10,896 bases of DNA from Mageeibacillus sp. UBA1243 (GTDB lineage: Bacteria; Bacillota; Clostridia; UBA1212), in contig DBWH01000043.1 in assembly GCA_002308595.1 (NCBI GenBank), positions 1 through 10,896 of the forward strand. The letters are read 5' to 3'. Below, in pieces: positions 1 to 6,682 of this stretch (positions are counted from its first letter, which is position 1; every line of letters begins with the position of its first letter). The position numbers and the translations under genes are program-made. The notes beneath the pieces were generated by a model. It was not told where the DNA came from. It did no database searches and saw nothing but the letters and a program-made list of their open reading frames with translations.

Positions 1-86
1 TTAAGATATTTGTCAACGCTCAATATTTTGGTGACAGGCAAACAGTTGTGAACAATCCATTAAATATGGCTATTTTTTCAATAAAA

Positions 87-716
87 TTATTGTTTATTAT
101 GGGTCTTTGCGGATTTTGCCCTATCGTTGAAAAAGCTTACCACCGCTTCAAGCTGTGATTCGTTCTCAAACCCGTCTTTTGCTACAAAATACACGTCAGA
201 CCTTGTCTGATAGCCTTTGAAATAAAAGATCAGAAGGGTCTTGGTCTGCTTCATTTTCGAGAAATAATCAAGGTTGACCTCGGTTTCCTCAAAAGCGATC
301 TCGACCGTAAATTTATCTTTGTAAAAGGATGTTTTTCTCCGCGCCACAGTATCAGACGCGCTGCGCACGGTGTTGTTTATGTATCTTCTTACGGAAATGA
401 GCCCGTACACGCCAAGGACAATCAGCAGCAAACCTACAGAAAGCTCCACGATATTTGCAGTCGAGATCATGCGCTTGCCGAGAAGAGCGTTCACAAGCGC
501 GGAAAAGCCTTCCGAGAAGAGGCCGAGGATGATCATGCAAGTGTTCGTGATGATCGGGCCCTTCATGACGCGCGTCAGGACCGCCTTGTTCATTTCGTCG
601 GTTACGGTCGTGTTGTTGACAGCAAAAGGCTCCTCCTCAGGCGCTGCTTCGGGATTTACCGTTTCGTCGCCTTGGCGGTTTACTGTTTCTTCAATAATGT
701 TTGTATCGTCGCTCAT
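87..716 (-). CDS. Two-TM membrane protein, YcxB-like C-terminal domain (tentative)
   Basis: A 209-aa protein of unknown function. The N-terminus (residues 1-45) is acidic and probably cytosolic and disordered. Two hydrophobic segments follow at about 55-78 and 86-109, joined by a short basic turn (GKR at 80-82). The C-terminal 85 residues form a soluble alpha/beta region: a stretch from FYKDKF (131), then a YFSKMKQTKTLL segment, then FVAKDGF (177-183) and a final helix. This order (two TM helices, then a small domain ending in a 'pK-x-x-F' strand and a helix) resembles the YcxB-like family, but that is my reading of the pattern and not a search result. The start codon at 714-716 is preceded by a GGGGAAA-type ribosome site. 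The gene begins 21 bp after nadE stops, so it is probably the last gene of the run in view. Confidence 0.75.
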   Translation of the reverse strand: MSDDTNIIEETVNRQGDETVNPEAAPEEEPFAVNNTTVTDEMNKAVLTRVMKGPIITNTCMIILGLFSEGFSALVNALLGKRMISTANIVELSVGLLLIVLGVYGLISVRRYINNTVRSASDTVARRKTSFYKDKFTVEIAFEETEVNLDYFSKMKQTKTLLIFYFKGYQTRSDVYFVAKDGFENESQLEAVVSFFNDRAKSAKTHNKQ

Positions 717-737
717 AAGTCATTTCCCCGGGATGTG

Positions 738-1490
738 TCAGAAGCCTTCGTATGCGTCTTCTGAAGGCTCAAATGAGGGCATCAGTTCCAGTTTGAATCT
801 GTTTATCCTGTTCAGCCTGTCAATGCGTTCTTTAGCCTCAGGATCGTCACAGACGCCCGTCCTGATATATCTGTCGAGTGTTTCGTAAGTAAAGCCAAGA
901 TTGTCCTCGTCTGTCTTTCCTGAAAGGCCGTCAGACGGTGCTTTGTAAACGAGCGCGTCGGGAAGTCCGAGAAGCTTTCCGAGCTCCCTTACTTCTGTTA
1001 CTGTGAGGTGCGACAGAGGGCTGAAATCGCCGACGGAATCGCCGTACCTTGTCGAGTAGCCGACGTAGTCCTCGGAGAGGTTGCACGTGTTTACCACGCG
1101 GCCGTTCACGCACTGTGAAACGTAGTAGAGTGTGCTCATTCTGATCCTTGGCGGCAGGTTGATCTCGGCCTGCCTTGTCGCCTCAAGCGCGTCAGGCACC
1201 GCGGCCTTGAGGGCCTTGACTGATTCGCCTATATTTACGACAAAATGTCTGATGCCAAGGTGATTTACGAGCATGTGCGCGGCCTCGATGTCGCTCTGAA
1301 CGCCGCAGGGCATAAGCACGCCGATGACATTCTCCCTTCCGAGAGCCTCAGCGCAGATTGCCGCCGCAACGGACGAGTCCTTGCCGCCGGAGATACCGAC
1401 GACCGCCTTGCAGCCCTTGCCGTTTTTTTCGAAAAAATCCCTGATCCAAACGACCAGTTCGTCTCTTACTTTTGAAATATCAAGCTTCAT
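738..1490 (-). CDS. nadE: NH3-dependent NAD+ synthetase
   Basis: Amidates nicotinic acid adenine dinucleotide to NAD+ using ATP, the last step of NAD synthesis, in the cytosol. The 250-aa protein is the short ammonia-using form with no N-terminal glutaminase (nitrilase) domain. The ATP-pyrophosphatase P-loop SGGKDSS is at residues 34-40. NLSEDYVGYSTRYGDSVGDF and, further on, KAPSDGLSGKTDEDNLGF are the family's substrate and ATP-binding signatures; the usual second motif reads KxPSADL-x-x-GQTDE, so it is well kept. The ATG at 1488-1490 overlaps the 3' end of the upstream 225-aa gene by 11 bp and has GAGG six bases upstream, which argues for translational coupling. It is one of two PP-loop (SGGKDS) enzymes in this gene run, the other being the ttcA-like gene. 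Confidence 0.96.
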   Translation of the reverse strand: MKLDISKVRDELVVWIRDFFEKNGKGCKAVVGISGGKDSSVAAAICAEALGRENVIGVLMPCGVQSDIEAAHMLVNHLGIRHFVVNIGESVKALKAAVPDALEATRQAEINLPPRIRMSTLYYVSQCVNGRVVNTCNLSEDYVGYSTRYGDSVGDFSPLSHLTVTEVRELGKLLGLPDALVYKAPSDGLSGKTDEDNLGFTYETLDRYIRTGVCDDPEAKERIDRLNRINRFKLELMPSFEPSEDAYEGF

Positions 1491-2157
1491 CGGATTCCTC
1501 CGTCATTCCGCGTATGTACGCCTCCGTACACGCCGCAAGCCGCGCCGGCACATTGCCGTCACAGTATTTTTCCGTAAGGTAGTAAAGCTCCGCCGCAAGG
1601 CGTGCAAAATTTCCGTTCTTTATCGTAAAAACAATCTTTTTATAGTTCTCGGGTGTCTCTTCACAGAGCTGGCTCAGTCCCGATAATAAAAGAGCCGCAA
1701 GTATCCTTGCCGGCCTGCATTTTGAAAAAAGATTGCAAAATCCGTCACCGCCGCATTCCGCGTCTTTTCCCTGCTTTTCAAAAGATGCGCGCATAAGCGC
1801 ATAAAAGATATAAAAGTCTTTCTTTTCAGATTTTTTTATAACGGTTTTTTTCGCGGCGCATGAGGAAGGATAAAGCCGCGCCGCGCCCTCCAAAGACGCG
1901 ATTTCCGTTATCTTTTTTGACAGAAAAGCTTCCGAAAAACAAAACTCCGCCGTATCGTCCTTTACCGCGCACCTGAAAGACTCAAGCCGGAATGAGTTTT
2001 CATTTTTACCGAGAAATGCGCAAAAATCAGAAACTGCTTCCTTCCGGCACCTTAGGTCGAGCACAAGGTCCGGCGCATCAGGGATGTCCTGTTCCCGCGC
2101 GGCATTTTTAGAGAGGCTCTTTCCCGGTATCGAAAGCTCAAGGCGCAGTTCGTTCAT
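1480..2157 (-). CDS. Unrecognised 225-aa protein, possible DALR-like C-terminus
   Basis: I do not recognise this family with confidence. The 225-aa soluble protein has no signal peptide and no TM segment. The first 100 residues look alpha/beta and contain several Cys (37, 46, 63, 73, 100). A Lys-rich linker at 103-113 precedes a helical C-terminal half. There, YALMRASFEK (119-128), ARILAALLLSGL (150-161) and RLAAELYYLTEKYC (186-199), then RLAAC (206-210), are spaced rather like the helices of the DALR anticodon-binding domain of arginyl-tRNA synthetase. This is a weak, by-eye resemblance. The gene starts in an ATGA overlap with the murI stop and has a strong GGAGG seven bases before the ATG, and its end overlaps nadE by 11 bp, so it is a genuine, coupled operon member. 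Its coding strand has more homopolymeric A runs than its neighbours. Confidence 0.85.
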   Translation of the reverse strand: MNELRLELSIPGKSLSKNAAREQDIPDAPDLVLDLRCRKEAVSDFCAFLGKNENSFRLESFRCAVKDDTAEFCFSEAFLSKKITEIASLEGAARLYPSSCAAKKTVIKKSEKKDFYIFYALMRASFEKQGKDAECGGDGFCNLFSKCRPARILAALLLSGLSQLCEETPENYKKIVFTIKNGNFARLAAELYYLTEKYCDGNVPARLAACTEAYIRGMTEESDEA

Positions 2158-2963
2158 GAAAATGCCTCCGTATCGGCCCTGAAAACCCTGCCGCCAAGGT
2201 CCCCCAGGAAAAGCTTTCCGAGAGTCCCGAACTTTTCGACACTGTCGCTTGTGTAGTATTCGGTGGATGCATTGGCGGTTTCGCTCTTAAGGCCCTCGTC
2301 TTTGAGCGTCTTTTCGAGCTTCATCGCGACCGCCTTTGCGGAGTTGACGAGCGTGACCCTGTCTCCGAGCACATCGCCGATGACCTTTTCAAGGTAAGGA
2401 TAGTGCGTGCAGCCGAGCACCAGCGTGTCTATGTCGCCGATATCGCCAAGGTACTTTCTCGCGACCTGGTAAGTGATCTCGTTGTCCCACCAGCCCTCCT
2501 CGACAAGAGGAACGAAGAGCGGGCAGGCCTTGGCGGTAATCTCGCACGACGGCATGAGCGCCTTGACGGCTCTCTCGTAGACACCGCTTCCGACGGTTGC
2601 CGAGGTTCCGATTACGCCTATTTTTCCGGATTTTGTGACCGAAACGGCCTGCTCCGAGCCCGCGCCGATAACGTCAACGACAGGCACGCCGAACGAGTCA
2701 AGTATCTCCCTTCCGGCGCACGCCGCAGCCGTGTTGCAGGCAACGACAACTGCCTTCACGCCCTTCGAAAGAAGGAACGCGACGTCCTGCTTCGTGTAAG
2801 CCCTGACCGTCTCAAACGACTTGGTTCCGTAAGGCGCCCTTCCGCTGTCGCCGAAATAGACAAGGCTCTCGTTCGGGAGGAGCTTTCTAACTTCCTTGAG
2901 CACCGTCAGACCGCCGAGGCCCGAGTCGAATATTCCTATTGGCCTGTTAATGTTTTCAGTCAT
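2154..2963 (-). CDS. murI: Glutamate racemase
   Basis: Converts L-glutamate to the D-glutamate built into peptidoglycan stem peptides; cytosolic and cofactor-independent. The 269-aa length is normal. All hallmarks are visible: GIFDSGLGGLTV (10-21, with Asp13), YFGDSGRAPYG (36-46), VACNTAA with catalytic Cys76, and GCTHYP with catalytic Cys185 and His187. The ATG at 2961-2963 has an AGGA site about eight bases upstream. It follows ddl by 36 bp and overlaps the next gene by 4 bp (ATGA). With ddl immediately upstream, the pair supplies two D-amino-acid steps of cell-wall precursor synthesis. Confidence 0.97.
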   Translation of the reverse strand: MTENINRPIGIFDSGLGGLTVLKEVRKLLPNESLVYFGDSGRAPYGTKSFETVRAYTKQDVAFLLSKGVKAVVVACNTAAACAGREILDSFGVPVVDVIGAGSEQAVSVTKSGKIGVIGTSATVGSGVYERAVKALMPSCEITAKACPLFVPLVEEGWWDNEITYQVARKYLGDIGDIDTLVLGCTHYPYLEKVIGDVLGDRVTLVNSAKAVAMKLEKTLKDEGLKSETANASTEYYTSDSVEKFGTLGKLFLGDLGGRVFRADTEAFS

Positions 2964-2999
2964 CTCAATTATCCTGATTTACCGCCAAAAACGACCTTT

Positions 3000-4064
3000 T
3001 CAGATCGTGCGGCTGTTTTCTTTTTTGCTGAGAATTGCGAGGTCGACAAGCTCCGTGATGAGGTCCTTTATCGACAGTCCCTCGTTCTCCCACATCTTGG
3101 GGTACATGCTGATCGACGTGAAGCCGGGGATGGTGTTGATCTCGTTAAGATAAATCTCGCCGGTCTCCCTGTCCTTGAAAAAGTCTACCCTCGCAAGGCC
3201 CTCGCAGTCAAGCGCGATATATGCCCTGACGGCAAGCTTTTTAATAAGCTCCCTGTCAGCCTCGGAGATGTCTGCGGGTATTCTTGTCGAACTGGTCCCG
3301 TTGATGTATTTGTCGTCGTAGTCGTAAAACTCGCTTGTTGAAATAATCTCGCCGGGCGTCGCGGCCTTCGGCTCTCTGTTTCCGAGCACCGCGCACTCAA
3401 TTTCCCTTGCCGGTATGTATTTCTCGACAAGCACCTTTCTGTCGTACCTTGCGGCCTCGGTCACGCTGCCGCCAATGTCACTCTCCGCCGTCACCTTAAA
3501 AGCTCCGACGCTGGAGCCCGAATTTGACGGTTTCACAAAGCACGGATAGCCTATTTTTTCGGCAATTTCCTTCCTGATCGCGTCCATGTCGGCAAGGTCT
3601 CTTCTCTCAACCGTCACCGACGGAACGACAGGTATTCCCGCCTCTTTGAGGATGATCTTAGTGTAAACCTTGTCCATGCACACCGCCGACGAAAGTATGC
3701 CGGCGCCCACGAAAGGTTTTCCGAGCACCGAGAGCAGGCCCTGTATCGAGCCGTCCTCAGCCATGATTCCGTGCATGACCGGGAACACAACGTCGCACCG
3801 GTAGATTGTATCCACCGCGGGGGCAATGCCTCTCTTTTCTCCGTCCGGAACGGCCGCCCACTTTTCCGACACGATGCTCTCAACGTCAATATTGCCATTT
3901 TCGCCGGCCATATTGATGAAGTCGCCCTCTTTCGTGATGCCGCAGGCTTTCACCTCAAAACGGTCAAAGTCAATGTTTCTCAGTACGGTTCCCGCCGAAA
4001 TGCAGGATATTTCGTGTTCGGTCGACTGTCCGCCGAACATCACAAGCAGTTTAGTTTTTTTCAT
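3000..4064 (-). CDS. ddl: D-alanine--D-alanine ligase
   Basis: ATP-grasp enzyme that joins two D-Ala for the peptidoglycan pentapeptide terminus. With the start used here it has 354 aa. Motifs in order: GGQSTEHEIS (11-20, catalytic Glu16), MHGIMAEDGSIQG (97-109; the usual HGxxGEDG has Ala for one Gly), FVKPSNSGSSVG (176-187, ATP grasp), FYDYDDKY (246-253, omega loop), and NEINTIPGFTSISMYPK (307-323, Mg2+ and substrate binding). The Tyr-containing omega loop and SMYP favour true D-Ala-D-Ala activity over the D-Ala-D-Lac (VanA-type) activity. I chose the ATG at 4062-4064, not the upstream ATG at 4091, because family proteins begin MKK-x-x-hydrophobic-GG and GAGG lies six bases before it. It overlaps the hflX 3' end by 14 bp. 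Confidence 0.96.
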   Translation of the reverse strand: MKKTKLLVMFGGQSTEHEISCISAGTVLRNIDFDRFEVKACGITKEGDFINMAGENGNIDVESIVSEKWAAVPDGEKRGIAPAVDTIYRCDVVFPVMHGIMAEDGSIQGLLSVLGKPFVGAGILSSAVCMDKVYTKIILKEAGIPVVPSVTVERRDLADMDAIRKEIAEKIGYPCFVKPSNSGSSVGAFKVTAESDIGGSVTEAARYDRKVLVEKYIPAREIECAVLGNREPKAATPGEIISTSEFYDYDDKYINGTSSTRIPADISEADRELIKKLAVRAYIALDCEGLARVDFFKDRETGEIYLNEINTIPGFTSISMYPKMWENEGLSIKDLITELVDLAILSKKENSRTI

Positions 4065-5889
4065 CTTTTGCCTCGTATTTGGAAAAATCACTCTTCCAGT
4101 ATTTTACATCAATCTTTCCCCTGACGTAAACACCGTTTCCGGAAAAATCCTCAAAATCAATATTTCCGTTGTCGTGCAGGTAGGAAAGGGTTTTCCCGTC
4201 GGAATAGGGAATGAGCAGCGAGAAATCCTTCTCCGAAGCCGAAAAGAAGCCGATCACAGCCTCCTTGAGCTTGTCCATGCCCTCGCCCGTCTTTGTGCTG
4301 ATATAGTACGTGATTGCGTCTATGGGTCCCGTGTTGTCTGCCGCCAATTCGCTTGCGGGCAGAAGATCCATCTTGTTCACGACAACGTAGCAGGGCTTTC
4401 CGCCCGCTCCGAGCTCCTTGATGATCTCGTTTACGACCTCTATCTGATTGGCGGCATCGGGGTTGCTGCCGTCGACAACGTGAAGCAGCAGGTCCGCGTA
4501 CTTCAGCTCCTCGAGGGTCGATTTGAAAGCCTCCACAAGGTCGTGCGGCAGTTTCTTTATAAAGCCAACCGTGTCGATGATGAGGAAGTCCTTGTTGTCG
4601 TCCGTCACAAGGCGCCTGACCGAAGGGTCAAGTGTAGCAAAAAGCATGTTCTCGGCAAGCACGTCGCCGTTGCAGAGCGCGTTCAAAAGGCTCGATTTTC
4701 CGGCGTTTGTGTAGCCGACCACAGCAACCTGCGGTATCTCATTCTTCTTCCGCTCTTTCCTGAGCGTGTCTCTTACGGCCGAAACCTTCCTGAGCTCGTC
4801 CTCAAGGAACGAAATTCTGCGCTTAATGTAGTTTCTGTCGGCTGTGAGCTTGCTTTCGCCGGGGCCCCTTGTTCCGATGCCGCCGCCAAGCCTTGACAGC
4901 GCGATGCCCTTGCCGGTGAGCCTCGTCAGCCTGTATTTCTGCTGGGCCATTTCGACCTGAAGCCTGCCCTCGCGGGACTTTGCCCTCGCGGCGAAAATGT
5001 CAAGTATGAGAGTGGTCCTGTCAATGACCCTGAGACCCGTTGCGTCCTCAAGATTTCTCACGGTGCCCGCCGAAAGCTCGTCATCGACAATGAGAAGCGT
5101 TGCCGACAATGCCTGTGCCTTGAGTGAGATTTCGCGCGCAATGCCCTTGCCGATATAAAATCTCGGGTCGTGCGAAGGTCTCCTCTGCACAAACTCGCCT
5201 ACGACCTCAGCGCCCGCAGTCCTCGCAAGCTCTTTAAGTTCAAGGAGCGCCGTCTCGGGAGTCACCTTTTTCTCGTCCGCCGGAAGTATAACGCCGCAAA
5301 GAATCGCCTTTTCTGCGTCCTCCTCAAGCCTCTCGGGGAGCGCGTCGGCGGCCTCGCCGTCAATTCTCGCAAGCTCTTCAAAAAGCGCGTTGAACTGACC
5401 AACCCGCCAAACCGGCTCGGGCCCCATCGTCTCATACTCCGTAAACAGGCCCTCGCCGTCCCTTCTTAGAACGGTCACGGAGATGCCCGTTGCCCTCTCC
5501 TCGTCAACGTTTACACCTATAACGCCGCACGCGTCAAGCCGCAGCGACTTCAGTGAGCCTATGTCAACCTCTGACGGGAGCGACGCCCCGTTTGGATGCG
5601 TGTGCCAGAGTCTTATGCCTGAAAGCCTCTTGTCGCCTCTTCTTGTGTCAAGCAGGCCCTCGAGGTTCACGCTCTCCGAGTTTCCGACGCATATCGCCTC
5701 GACGCGGTTTTTGCGGTCAATGAGCGCCGCAAATTCGATGGCCGCTGAAGACGTTGCGAGCACGAGCGCGTCCCTTATTTCGACAGGCAGGAACTCACCC
5801 GGGGAATACACGTTCCCGATGAAACCGTCAAGGTATTCGAGCAGGTTCTTCCTCACCGAGGAGGTGTTCCCGTAAATCTTTCCCGTCAT
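4051..5889 (-). CDS. hflX: GTPase HflX with N-terminal JAMM/RadC-like domain
   Basis: HflX is a ribosome-binding GTPase that splits stalled 70S ribosomes. This 612-aa protein is about 180 residues longer than E. coli HflX. The HflX part starts near residue 196 (CGVILP), with the DPRFYIGKGI nucleotide-binding-domain motif at 241-250, a charged coiled coil at about 350-385, Walker A GYTNAGKSS (392-400), G3 DTVGF (439-443), and G4 NKMD (505-508). The extra N-terminus (1-170) carries a JAMM zinc-site pattern: Glu52 in IEFAALIDRKNR, then HTHP with His96 and His98, Ser106 and Asp109 (H-x-H-x10-D), as in RadC. The start is at 5887-5889, only 6 bp after the ttcA-like stop, with a weak ribosome site (AAGA-type), consistent with coupling. 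I recall similar long HflX proteins in Clostridia; the domain's role is unknown to me. Confidence 0.95.
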   Translation of the reverse strand: MTGKIYGNTSSVRKNLLEYLDGFIGNVYSPGEFLPVEIRDALVLATSSAAIEFAALIDRKNRVEAICVGNSESVNLEGLLDTRRGDKRLSGIRLWHTHPNGASLPSEVDIGSLKSLRLDACGVIGVNVDEERATGISVTVLRRDGEGLFTEYETMGPEPVWRVGQFNALFEELARIDGEAADALPERLEEDAEKAILCGVILPADEKKVTPETALLELKELARTAGAEVVGEFVQRRPSHDPRFYIGKGIAREISLKAQALSATLLIVDDELSAGTVRNLEDATGLRVIDRTTLILDIFAARAKSREGRLQVEMAQQKYRLTRLTGKGIALSRLGGGIGTRGPGESKLTADRNYIKRRISFLEDELRKVSAVRDTLRKERKKNEIPQVAVVGYTNAGKSSLLNALCNGDVLAENMLFATLDPSVRRLVTDDNKDFLIIDTVGFIKKLPHDLVEAFKSTLEELKYADLLLHVVDGSNPDAANQIEVVNEIIKELGAGGKPCYVVVNKMDLLPASELAADNTGPIDAITYYISTKTGEGMDKLKEAVIGFFSASEKDFSLLIPYSDGKTLSYLHDNGNIDFEDFSGNGVYVRGKIDVKYWKSDFSKYEAKDEKN

Positions 5890-5895
5890 AGCTTT

Positions 5896-6603
5896 TCAGT
5901 CTTTTTTATCCCAGATGCAGCGCTTCACGGCGCCGAAAACGTTTTCTCTGAATATATGGTTTTCGCGGTTTAAGCGATTTAAAGTCTCTTTTATGTCAGC
6001 CCGCTTTGAAGTCTTGTCCATGGGGCACGGGCTCGTCACCACAGGATACTCAAGGGCTCTCATGAATCCCCTGATTTCGCTCTCCTCAACGTAAATCATC
6101 GGTCTGATGACAGTCACATCTTTCCGCTCGAGGTACGTCTTCGGCTCAAAACAGTAGAACCGTCCCTCGTACGAAAGGCTCAGGAAAGCGGTCTCGACAA
6201 CGTCATTCCTGTGGTGCCCGAGCGCGACAATATCGCAGCCGAGTTTCTTGGCGTTGTCGTTAAGAGCCCCGCGCCTCAGGTTTGCACAGAGAGCGCAGGG
6301 ATTTTTCTCTTGGCGTATGTCAAATACGATCTCTTTGATGTGAGTCTCGCACACCTCGTAGGGCACGCCAATGCTTTTGCAATAATCCGCCACGGGCCCG
6401 AAATCCATGTTTTCGAACCCCATGGAGACTGTCACCGCCTGAACGTCAAAATGCTTCGGATAGAATCTTCTGAGCGCAGCCAGCACCGAGAGGAGTGCCA
6501 TGCTGTCCTTGCCGCCAGATATGCCTACGCACACCTTCGAGTCTTCAGGGATCATGTCGTATTCCTGAACGGCCTTGCGGACAAGGCTCAGCATCCGGCG
6601 CAT
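5896..6603 (-). CDS. ttcA: TtcA-family tRNA thiolation ATPase
   Basis: A TtcA/TilS-like PP-loop protein; TtcA makes 2-thiocytidine at tRNA position 32 with ATP and an Fe-S cluster. With the start used here it has 235 aa. It shows SGGKDS (29-34), NPCALCANLRRGAL with Cys103 and Cys106, GHHRND (129-134) and SPCPMDKTSKR with Cys193. The three cysteines match the [4Fe-4S] ligands of TtcA. The usual GHHxDD motif reads GHHRND here, so whether C32 is the true target is open. The start is ambiguous. The ATG at 6601-6603 has GGAAGG upstream and fits the family N-terminus. An in-frame TTG at 6697-6699 has a better GGAGG (6709-6713) nine bases upstream and would add 32 acidic/Lys-rich residues and overlap the lipoprotein gene by 17 bp. 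Confidence 0.88.
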   Translation of the reverse strand: MRRMLSLVRKAVQEYDMIPEDSKVCVGISGGKDSMALLSVLAALRRFYPKHFDVQAVTVSMGFENMDFGPVADYCKSIGVPYEVCETHIKEIVFDIRQEKNPCALCANLRRGALNDNAKKLGCDIVALGHHRNDVVETAFLSLSYEGRFYCFEPKTYLERKDVTVIRPMIYVEESEIRGFMRALEYPVVTSPCPMDKTSKRADIKETLNRLNRENHIFRENVFGAVKRCIWDKKD

Positions 6604-6682
6604 CGAATCCTTCCGAGCCTTTTCCCTGTCGTCGTCAGCGCTGTTTCCGGCGGAATCTTCGATGGCTTTATTCTTTTCTTCG

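Noticed and set aside
11..16. Minus-strand TTGACA as a -35 box near the left edge
   Set aside because: A matching -10 would fall outside the window, so it cannot be supported. I saw nothing else definite in positions 1-86.
79..92. CAATAA-AA-TTATTG inverted repeat at the stop of the 209-aa gene, as a terminator
   Set aside because: The stem is A/T-only apart from one pair, has a 2-base loop, and on the minus strand is followed by an A run, not a U run.
4065..4091. Upstream ATG extending Ddl by nine residues
   Set aside because: The family N-terminus and a well-placed GAGG both favour the ATG at 4062-4064.
3826..4896. Long plus-strand open frame opposite ddl and hflX
   Set aside because: It lies antisense to two genes with full family motifs; its translation has no recognisable domain and no ribosome site stood out. 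The same holds for the plus-strand frame at 2403-3341 opposite murI and ddl.
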